The notes under the pieces were generated by a model. The model was given only the letters and a program-made list of their open reading frames with translations. It had not been told where the DNA came from and did no database searches. From contig JAZDLO010000048.1 of NCBI GenBank assembly GCA_043801935.1, forward strand, positions 1 to 5,586: a stretch of 5,586 bases of DNA. The letters run 5' to 3'. Below, in pieces: positions 1 to 4,748 of the stretch; position 1 is the stretch's first letter, and each line of letters starts with the position of its first letter. The position numbers and the translations under genes were made by a program. Origin of the DNA: JAZDLO01 sp043801935 (lineage in GTDB: Bacteria; Actinomycetota; Thermoleophilia; RBG-16-64-13).

Positions 1-401
1 AGGACCGGGCGGCCCAGCTGCTCCAGAGGGCAGACCTCGACACAGCGGCTGCACCCGGTGCACAGATCGTAATCCACATAGATGGGGTCCTGCTCCACCG
101 TGACACGGTGGCCTCCCCGCGTTTTCTTCAGGGAGCAAACCCGGGCCTCCGTGATGGTGGTCACGAGAGGGTGGCGCGTCACGCGGAGGTAAAGCGGGCG
201 GAACTGAAAGTCCAGATCCTCCGGCCATTCGGGAACTCGTTCCACTCCCTCCGGCAATTGCAGAAAATGCCGGGCCCTGGTGACCCAGATGACCGGGATC
301 CCGGCCTCGGCTGTATCCTCCGCTACCTTCAAGGCCCCGTAGCCTGATCCCAGGAGCAGAACCGCCTTCTTGGGGACCTTCGTGCGCGTAGCGGCCGTCA
401 T
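1..401 (-). CDS. Divergent HdrA-like flavoprotein/iron-sulfur protein, N-terminal part (3' end outside window)
   Basis: I translated this frame by hand: ATG at 401, open to the left edge, 133 complete codons. It begins almost at once with a Rossmann strand, AVLLLGSGYGALKVAE (13-28), giving Gly18-x-Gly20-x-x-Ala23. After RHPLVTTITEA (76-86) comes PIYVDYDLCTGCSRCVEVCP (106-125), with Cys 114/117/120/124 for a 4Fe-4S cluster. The order of Rossmann strand, RHP segment, 'VTVxxxPxYVD' and ferredoxin motif is that of HdrA. However, the usual HdrA N-terminal extension before the Rossmann fold is absent, and the second strand ends in VTRA instead of an acidic residue. The TFPT-x-C type motif expected between them is also missing. 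GGAG lies five bases before the ATG, which overlaps the korC stop. Coupling to korDABC suggests a role in electron transfer with that enzyme (inference). It could also be a GltD/thioredoxin reductase-like oxidoreductase, but the HdrA-type order favours HdrA. Confidence 0.8.
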   Translation of the reverse strand, partial: MTAATRTKVPKKAVLLLGSGYGALKVAEDTAEAGIPVIWVTRARHFLQLPEGVERVPEWPEDLDFQFRPLYLRVTRHPLVTTITEARVCSLKKTRGGHRVTVEQDPIYVDYDLCTGCSRCVEVCPLEQLGRPV

Positions 402-1024
402 TCGGTCTCCGCGCCCGTCTCCACGCCTGTCTTCGCGTCGGTCTCCGGGCTCCGATGCAACTTGGTCCGGCTCTTCTGCATGGCCTTCCCGTACTCCCGA
501 CCACGGTCAAAGGCCTTGGCGTTCATATCCCTGGTTTTGGGCGGCACCGAGCTGAGTGCCGCCTCGCGCAGGGAGTCCGGACGGACGACGTCGCTGAGGG
601 CCGAGAGAAACCCGAGCATGACGATGTTGGCCATCATCCTGGTGCCCAGCTTCTCCGCAAAACGGGTAGCCGGTATGTGATACACAGCCCAGCCGGGATC
701 GAGACTGCCGGTATGGACCAGGTCGGTGTCCCAGATAAGTAGGCCGCTGTCCGAAAGAAGGCCGATGTTTTTCTCGAAGCCCTCCTGGCTCATACAGATG
801 AGAACCCGCGGCTGCTCCACGTACGGATAGAGGATCTCCTCTTCGCTGATTATCACCTGGGAGGAACAGGAGCCTCCTCGAGCCTCCGGTCCATAGGCCT
901 GGGTCATCGTCGCGTGCTTGAGATCGTGGATCGTCGCGGCCTTGCCTAGGATGTTTCCCATCAGCACGATGCCCTGCCCGCCGAATCCGGCCATCAGGAT
1001 CTCTTTTTCGGTGGTGGTTTCCAT
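398..1024 (-). CDS. korC: 2-oxoacid:ferredoxin oxidoreductase gamma subunit
   Basis: A 208-residue gamma subunit of the pyruvate/2-oxoacid ferredoxin oxidoreductase family. GFGGQG (13-18) and TQAYGPEARGG (41-51) are diagnostic; the SSQVIISEEEILYP stretch and the ANIVMLGFL segment in the second half are also typical. The family subunit contributes to CoA binding and to assembly of the complex. The ATG at 1024 follows the korB stop after four bases, with AAGGGTGA just upstream. The last 25 or so residues (from about KSRTKLHRSP on) form a charged Thr/Glu-rich tail with repeated GVET/GAET-like units that goes beyond the conserved domain. The TGA overlaps the next ATG (ATGA), so the downstream HdrA-like gene is translationally coupled to this subunit. 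Confidence 0.92.
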   Translation of the reverse strand: METTTEKEILMAGFGGQGIVLMGNILGKAATIHDLKHATMTQAYGPEARGGSCSSQVIISEEEILYPYVEQPRVLICMSQEGFEKNIGLLSDSGLLIWDTDLVHTGSLDPGWAVYHIPATRFAEKLGTRMMANIVMLGFLSALSDVVRPDSLREAALSSVPPKTRDMNAKAFDRGREYGKAMQKSRTKLHRSPETDAKTGVETGAETE

Positions 1025-1028
1025 CGGA

Positions 1029-1925
1029 TCACCCTTGTGCCTGTTTCCGCGGGCTCGGCTCCCTGGCCTCGAGCCCGGGCCAGGCCTCCAGCTCCCGGCG
1101 GTGGATCAACTCGTAGTTGTCCAGGAAGGTCGGTCTCTCGATATCCACGAACTTCCCCACCACCAGATGCTGGTTGAAATCAAGGACCGCGTCCTTGGGA
1201 TCGATGTGGTTCCGGATAACGGAGCGCTCATGGAAGAACTTGGCCAGATCGACCGCGTCTCCTATCCGGTTGCGTTTGCCGAAATTCGTCACGCAGGGAG
1301 CGAGGATCTCTATGAAAGAGAAGCCCCTTTTCTGCATGGCCTCGCAGAGGGATTCCGTGATCCACCGGACGTGAAGCGAGGTCCAGCGGGCCACATAGAC
1401 CGCGCCGCAGTCCGCCGCCAAGGAGCAGAAGTTGAACGGTTCTTCAAAGTTGCCGAGGCGGGTCGTCGTGGTCTTGGCGCCGAAGGGGGTGGAAGGAGCC
1501 ACCTGGCCGCCGGTCATCCCGTAGTTGAAGTTGTTCACGCAGAGGACGGTAAGGTCCATATTGCGCCGGGCCGAATGTATGAAGTGATTGCCGCCTATGG
1601 CGAAGAGATCGCCGTCGCCCGAAGCCACGATCACGTTGCTCTGCGGCCTGGCCAGCTTCAAACCGGTCGCAAAAGGAATCGCCCGGCCGTGGGTCGTGTG
1701 GAACGAATCCAGGTTCAGGTAGCCGGCCATCCTGCCGGTACAGCCGATCCCCGAGACCATCGCTATGTCGTCCAGAGGAAGACCGGACTTCCGTATGGCC
1801 GAAAGCACACAGCCGAAGACCGTGCCGATGCCACAGCCGGAGCACCAGATATGGGGGATCCGGTCGGTGCGCAGCAGGGCATCGTGGGGGTGCGGCGTGG
1901 GGGTCTTCCGCCTTTTCGCCGTCAT
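1029..1925 (-). CDS. korB: 2-oxoacid:ferredoxin oxidoreductase beta subunit (TPP, 4Fe-4S)
   Basis: A 298-residue beta subunit. The thiamine diphosphate/Mg site is clear: GDGD (103-106), AIGGNHF (109-115) and NNFNYGMTGGQ (131-141). Four cysteines expected to hold the single 4Fe-4S cluster are present: Cys 28 and 31 in CSGCGIG, Cys 62 in GIGCTGR and Cys 211 in APCVTNFG. The overall pattern, including HGRAIPFATG, is that of 2-oxoglutarate:ferredoxin oxidoreductase beta subunits. I chose the ATG at 1925, which overlaps the korA stop as ATGA and has AAGGGAG five bases upstream. The frame stays open further upstream to 2033, but that extension (Arg/Gly/Pro-rich, antiphase to the conserved end of korA) has no family resemblance. 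The N-terminus has a short basic, proline- and histidine-rich leader (KRRK, TPTPHPH) before the conserved IPHIWC. Confidence 0.93.
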   Translation of the reverse strand: MTAKRRKTPTPHPHDALLRTDRIPHIWCSGCGIGTVFGCVLSAIRKSGLPLDDIAMVSGIGCTGRMAGYLNLDSFHTTHGRAIPFATGLKLARPQSNVIVASGDGDLFAIGGNHFIHSARRNMDLTVLCVNNFNYGMTGGQVAPSTPFGAKTTTTRLGNFEEPFNFCSLAADCGAVYVARWTSLHVRWITESLCEAMQKRGFSFIEILAPCVTNFGKRNRIGDAVDLAKFFHERSVIRNHIDPKDAVLDFNQHLVVGKFVDIERPTFLDNYELIHRRELEAWPGLEAREPSPRKQAQG

Positions 1926-3082
1926 GCCGTCTCCCTTGAGGCCTCGTGGATAGCGGCCAGGATCCGCTCCGGCCTGATGACAGCCCCACCCGCGTGGGAC
2001 ACCAGTCGGACCGGGCAGCGACCTCCGGCACACCGCTCCAGCTCCAGCACCATCTGCCCGTAGTTGATCTCGGGCATGATCAGAGCCCGGACCCTCCCGG
2101 CCAGATCGCGGATCATCTCTTCTGGGAAAGGCCAGATCGTGTTCAGTTTGACCATGCCGGCCTTGATGCCTCGCTCGCGGGCCTCGGCCACGGCCCGCTT
2201 GGCCGAGCGCACGCTGATGCCGTACGCCACGACGGCCACGTCCGCATCGTCCATGAAGAAGGACTCGTAACGGACGATCCGATCGACGTTCTTCCTCACT
2301 TTCTGGACCAGCCTGTCGACCATCTCCTCCTGGGCGACCTCGTCCATGACCGGGTAGCCGCGCTGGTCGTGGGTGAGTCCGGTTATGTGCAGCCGGTAGC
2401 CTTCCCCGGCACAGGCCATGGGGGCGACGCCGTCGGGATCGGGACGGTAGGGCAGATACTTCTCCTTCCGGCCCGTAGGCTTCTTTCGGTCGACCACATG
2501 GATCTCATCCGGCCGCGGGATGACCACCCGCTCGGTCATATGCCCCACCACCTCGTCCGCCAGGATGATCACCGGCAACCGGTATTGCTCCGAGAGGTTG
2601 AAGGCCCAGACGGTGAAATCGAACATCTCCTGGGGAGAAGAAGGCGAGACCGCGATGATCTCGCTGTGGCCGTGGCTACCCCACCGGGCCTGCATCATGT
2701 CTGCCTGACCCACCAGAGTAGGCAGGCCGGTGCTCGGGCCGGCCCTCTGCACGTTACAGACGACACAGGGCGTCTCGGTGCAGAGACCTAGACCGATATT
2801 CTCCATCATGAGCGAGAAACCCGGGCCGGACGTACTGGTCATCGCTTTCACGCCGCCCCAGCTCGCGCCCAGGATCGCAGCCATAGAGGCCAGTTCGTCC
2901 TCCATTTGGATGAAGACTCCGTCCACGTCGGGTAGTCGCTCCGAAATCCGCTCCGCCACTTCCGTCGCCGGTGTGATCGGATAGGCCGCAAAGAAACGGC
3001 AGCCGGCAGCGAGCGCGCCTTCACAACAGGCCTCGTCCCCGTTCATGAAATAGGTCCCGGTCAAGACGGCTTTTCCGTCCAA
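1922..3082 (-). CDS. korA: 2-oxoacid:ferredoxin oxidoreductase alpha subunit
   Basis: A protein of 386 residues, normal length for a KorA-type alpha subunit. YPITPATE (34-41), the acidic QMEDE (59-63), TSTSGPG (82-88) and VQRAGPSTGLPT (111-122) are the pyrimidine-binding and substrate-side motifs of this family; the C-terminal part holds the transketolase C-like domain (VAVVAYG, VKLNTIWPFP). With KorB it forms the catalytic core that decarboxylates a 2-oxoacid with CoA, or runs in reverse as reductive carboxylation. The motif pattern best fits 2-oxoglutarate (succinyl-CoA product), but other 2-oxoacids are possible. The start is uncertain. I take TTG at 3082, nine bases after the korD stop and preceded by GGCGGA. 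Alternatives are TTG at 3064 and ATG at 3046, but the latter would cut into what I recall as a conserved VLTGTYF stretch. The TGA overlaps the korB ATG (ATGA). Confidence 0.9.
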   Translation of the reverse strand: MDGKAVLTGTYFMNGDEACCEGALAAGCRFFAAYPITPATEVAERISERLPDVDGVFIQMEDELASMAAILGASWGGVKAMTSTSGPGFSLMMENIGLGLCTETPCVVCNVQRAGPSTGLPTLVGQADMMQARWGSHGHSEIIAVSPSSPQEMFDFTVWAFNLSEQYRLPVIILADEVVGHMTERVVIPRPDEIHVVDRKKPTGRKEKYLPYRPDPDGVAPMACAGEGYRLHITGLTHDQRGYPVMDEVAQEEMVDRLVQKVRKNVDRIVRYESFFMDDADVAVVAYGISVRSAKRAVAEARERGIKAGMVKLNTIWPFPEEMIRDLAGRVRALIMPEINYGQMVLELERCAGGRCPVRLVSHAGGAVIRPERILAAIHEASRETA

Positions 3083-3091
3083 GAGATCCGC

Positions 3092-3346
3092 CTACGCCTC
3101 GACGGAGAAGATCGCGAAATCCGGGCAAAGGACTTCGCAGAAATGGCAGTTCACGCAATGATCTTCTGCTTCGGCCTCCGGGTAGTAGTAGCCTCTGGTG
3201 TTGAAGGTCTGAGACATCCGGAGGACATTGCGGGGACAGTATGTGACACAGAGCTGGCAGCCTTTGCACCGCTCCTTTGTTACATTGACCCGACCCTTCG
3301 CGACCTCAATGGTCTCCAGATCGAGGGGGACCCGCCAGTACTTCAT
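3092..3346 (-). CDS. korD: 2-oxoacid:ferredoxin oxidoreductase delta subunit (2x[4Fe-4S] ferredoxin)
   Basis: An 84-residue bacterial-type ferredoxin with two complete 4Fe-4S motifs: Cys 27/30/33/37 (CKGCQLCVTYCP) and Cys 64/67/70/74 (CVNCHFCEVLCP). The intervening segment, with SQTFNTRGYYYPE, and the ending PDFAIFSV are typical of KorD/VorD subunits rather than free ferredoxins. It accepts electrons from the 4Fe-4S cluster of the beta subunit and hands them to soluble ferredoxin or another carrier. First gene of a korDABC set, it has its own ribosome binding site and a likely promoter in the gap upstream. It ends in TAG, nine bases before the proposed korA start and in the same reading frame as korA. 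Confidence 0.93.
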   Translation of the reverse strand: MKYWRVPLDLETIEVAKGRVNVTKERCKGCQLCVTYCPRNVLRMSQTFNTRGYYYPEAEAEDHCVNCHFCEVLCPDFAIFSVEA

Positions 3347-3352
3347 TCAGAA

Positions 3353-3358
3353 TCCTCT
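3353..3358 (-). promoter_or_regulatory. Ribosome binding site of korD
   Basis: AGAGGA on the minus strand lies six bases before the ATG at 3346. It fixes the start of korD and shows that translation begins afresh here rather than being coupled to metV. Confidence 0.6.
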
Positions 3359-3386
3359 GCTTGGGGCCGCTATATGGCGAAAGGCT

Positions 3387-3415
3387 ATCTTACCGGGCGG
3401 GAGGGTTACTGGGAA
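3387..3415 (-). promoter_or_regulatory. Candidate sigma70-like promoter for korDABC
   Basis: On the minus strand, TTCCCA (3415-3410) and TAAGAT (3392-3387) are separated by exactly 17 bases. Each hexamer matches the consensus at four of six positions. Transcription would start near 3380, giving a leader of about 34 bases before the korD ATG. The region is the most AT-rich part of the gap (AAT, GTAA, TAAGATAG, CATATAG runs). The call rests on pattern only; the host's promoter consensus is unknown. Confidence 0.4.
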
Positions 3416-3444
3416 GATTAAGAAGCTCGCGGCCCCGTCGGTGA

Positions 3445-3462
3445 GGCTCGAGCTCGAGAGCC
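3445..3462. repeat. Short inverted repeat upstream of the korD promoter
   Basis: GGCTC and GAGCC arms flank a centre that includes the perfect 12-base palindrome CTCGAGCTCGAG (3447-3458). It lies about 30 bp upstream of the candidate -35 box, centred near -73 from the presumed transcription start. It could be a regulator binding site or, if transcribed, a weak hairpin. There is no T-tract next to it on the minus strand, so it is not a typical Rho-independent terminator. In GC-rich DNA such a palindrome can arise by chance. Confidence 0.3.
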
Positions 3463-3627
3463 ACGCGCGCGCCGGGCGGATCTGTATGCCCGGCCGAAGG
3501 ATCCCTGTCGCGGTGCTTGAGGCTGAGGCGCCCCTTGAATCCCAGCGAAACGCGATACTCGTCGTCGCGGCCCCTGAGCTCCGTCCCGGACGGCGCGGTG
3601 CGTCGCCCAGGGTCGCATCTGTGACTA

Positions 3628-4296
3628 CTACACCCGGTGCTCCTTACGCACCACCTTGCGCGCTCCGGCGTGCCAGGAAGTGCTCCAATCTTTGGGCGGA
3701 GCGACGTCATCCAGCCGGTCCAACTGGTCGATGCTCTTGAGGCGCGCATAGATGAGCTGCCAGGCACAGGGGCGATCCGGGTCCACTTCGCAGTGCGTCT
3801 CGGTCGAACCCCCGCAAGGGCCGTTCAAGAGCCGCTTGGCGCAACGCGTGACGGGGCAGATGCCGCCGAACTGTGCCAGCATGCAGTCGCCGCAGCCCAG
3901 GCATTTCTCGGTCCAGACGGCCTGCTCCTCCAGGGTCCCCATGAACTCGGTGTTGAGCCCGGCGTAGACCGGCTTGTCGGGAAATCTCTCGGCAACGGCC
4001 TGTACCCCCACGCCGCAGCCGAACGAAACGATGGCGTCGACCTCCGCCGCCTGCTCCGCCAGGTCCTTGATGAACTCGTTCTCGCACTGCCGCTCGATCG
4101 TTGCCTGGGTAAGCTTCAGGGGTTCGCCGTCGAGTCTGCGCGCCATGCGGATGGCGTAGGAGGCGATGCCCACCTCCCGCTCGCCGCCGGCCAGGCACAC
4201 CGTGACACAGGTGCCACACCCCGCGAACAGCACCTTGTCGTGGCGCGCGATGAGGTTCTTCAGTTCGGTGATCGATTTGGGAGAAGCGACGATCAT
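3628..4296 (-). CDS. metV: MetV: iron-sulfur/zinc partner subunit of methylenetetrahydrofolate reductase
   Basis: A 222-residue, cysteine-rich protein matching the methylenetetrahydrofolate reductase C-terminal domain family (MTHFR_C), called MetV in acetogens. Motifs are GCGTCVTVCLAGG (26-38), FGCGVGVQ (92-99) and a C-terminal metal-binding block: CLGCGDC (132-138), GICPVTRCAK (145-154), NGPCGG (158-163), then Cys 169 and 177. There are thirteen cysteines in all. MetV pairs with the flavoprotein MetF, which reduces methylene-THF to methyl-THF in the methyl branch of the Wood-Ljungdahl pathway, and passes electrons to it. In some organisms MetVF sits in a larger complex with HdrABC and MvhD, and the preceding genes fit this exactly. 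The ATG at 4296 overlaps the mvhD stop (ATGA) and has a strong AAGGAA at 4301-4306. Translation ends with two tandem TAG codons (3630-3625). Notably, metF does not follow; a 281-bp gap and a 2-oxoacid oxidoreductase operon do. Confidence 0.9.
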   Translation of the reverse strand: MIVASPKSITELKNLIARHDKVLFAGCGTCVTVCLAGGEREVGIASYAIRMARRLDGEPLKLTQATIERQCENEFIKDLAEQAAEVDAIVSFGCGVGVQAVAERFPDKPVYAGLNTEFMGTLEEQAVWTEKCLGCGDCMLAQFGGICPVTRCAKRLLNGPCGGSTETHCEVDPDRPCAWQLIYARLKSIDQLDRLDDVAPPKDWSTSWHAGARKVVRKEHRV

Positions 4297-4748
4297 AGTG
4301 TTCCTTCACTTTCCAACTGCCGAGACTCCCTGAGCGGGCTCGGCCCCAGGGTCCTGACCATCTCCACCATCTCCTGCACGCTTTCGACGAACGTGGGGGC
4401 CATGGCGGCCGAAAGATTCACCATCTTGAGCCGGTCTTCGCCCACGCCGATCTCGGCCAGCATCTCGCGGATTCGGTCCGTACGCCTGCGCGCGCGCAGG
4501 TTGCCTTCCAGGAAGTGACAGCCTCCTTCCAGGCAGCCGGCCACCATGATCCCGTCGATGCCCTTCAAAAAGGCCTCGAGGATGTGCTCCATCTCGATCT
4601 TGCCGGTGCAGGGTGCGTGGATGATGCGCACATTGGTCGGATACTGCATGCGCTTGGAGCCCGCCAGGTCCGCCGCGGCGTACGCACAGTAGTTGCAGCA
4701 GAAGGCGATGATCTTGGGTTCCCATCCATTTCCATCAGACGGCGTCAT
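4293..4748 (-). CDS. mvhD: MvhD/FrhD-family 2Fe-2S electron-transfer subunit
   Basis: A 151-residue protein of the MvhD/FrhD delta-subunit family, close to the usual length of about 140-150 residues. The family signature is clear: FCCNYCAYAAADLAG at about 16-30 (Cys 17, 18, 21), PCTGKIE near 46-52 (Cys 47), and AGCLEGGCHFLEGN near 70-83 (Cys 72 and 77). In methanogens MvhD carries a 2Fe-2S cluster and connects the [NiFe]-hydrogenase MvhAG to HdrA. In bacteria it is often found with HdrA and MetV without hydrogenase genes, as here, where it may relay electrons from another donor. The ATG at 4748 overlaps the hdrA stop (ATGA), with a GGAG about 7 bases upstream, which supports this start. Its own TGA overlaps the metV start, so translational coupling within an hdrA-mvhD-metV operon is likely. 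Residues 84-151 are helical and show no further cofactor motif. Confidence 0.93.
   Translation of the reverse strand: MTPSDGNGWEPKIIAFCCNYCAYAAADLAGSKRMQYPTNVRIIHAPCTGKIEMEHILEAFLKGIDGIMVAGCLEGGCHFLEGNLRARRRTDRIREMLAEIGVGEDRLKMVNLSAAMAPTFVESVQEMVEMVRTLGPSPLRESRQLESEGTL

Larger units (their letters stand above)
3347..3627. other. Intergenic gap between metV and korD, with coding-like periodicity
   Basis: This is the only substantial non-coding interval (281 bp). It separates the two gene blocks and holds a candidate promoter near 3387-3415, a korD ribosome binding site near 3353-3358, and an inverted repeat at 3445-3462. Between about 3418 and 3615 the base composition is phased like a gene. 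My hand count over 66 triplets in the plus-strand phase gives GC of roughly 76, 56 and 79 percent at positions 1, 2 and 3. The same second position is shared by a minus-strand frame ending in TAA at 3392-3390. Neither frame offers a convincing start, ribosome site or recognisable motif inside the gap, so I do not call a gene. It could be a decayed gene remnant or simply GC-rich sequence with chance phasing. Confidence 0.45.

Noticed and set aside
1926..2033. N-terminal extension of korB up to 2033
   Set aside because: It overlaps the end of korA by more than 100 bases, looks like an out-of-frame translation of korA, and the ATG at 1925 has a good ribosome site and an ATGA overlap.
918..2063. 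Long plus-strand open frame (381 codons) opposite korB and korC
   Set aside because: It lies antisense to two genes with clear catalytic motifs, has no family resemblance and is the expected shadow of GC-rich codon bias.
3581..3593. Hairpin CCGTC-CCG-GACGG downstream of metV as a Rho-independent terminator
   Set aside because: The stem is only 5 bp and no T-tract follows on the minus strand.
3418..3618. 66-codon minus-strand frame starting with ATG at 3618 in the gap after metV
   Set aside because: The product is extremely Arg-rich, there is no Shine-Dalgarno sequence, and the GC-poor phase falls on its third codon position, opposite to a real gene here.
3625..3630. TAG codons read as pyrrolysine (metV and korD both end in TAG)
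   Set aside because: metV ends in two tandem TAG codons, and both proteins already have normal family lengths at TAG, so these look like ordinary stops.
3228..3740. Plus-strand frame of 170 codons spanning the gap
   Set aside because: Its start and end lie antisense inside korD and metV, and no start signal is seen within the gap. Only the periodicity of the middle part is kept, as a finding.
3637..4518. Plus-strand open frame of 293 codons opposite metV and mvhD
   Set aside because: It is antisense to two well-recognised genes and has no recognisable motif or ribosome site; a codon-bias shadow.
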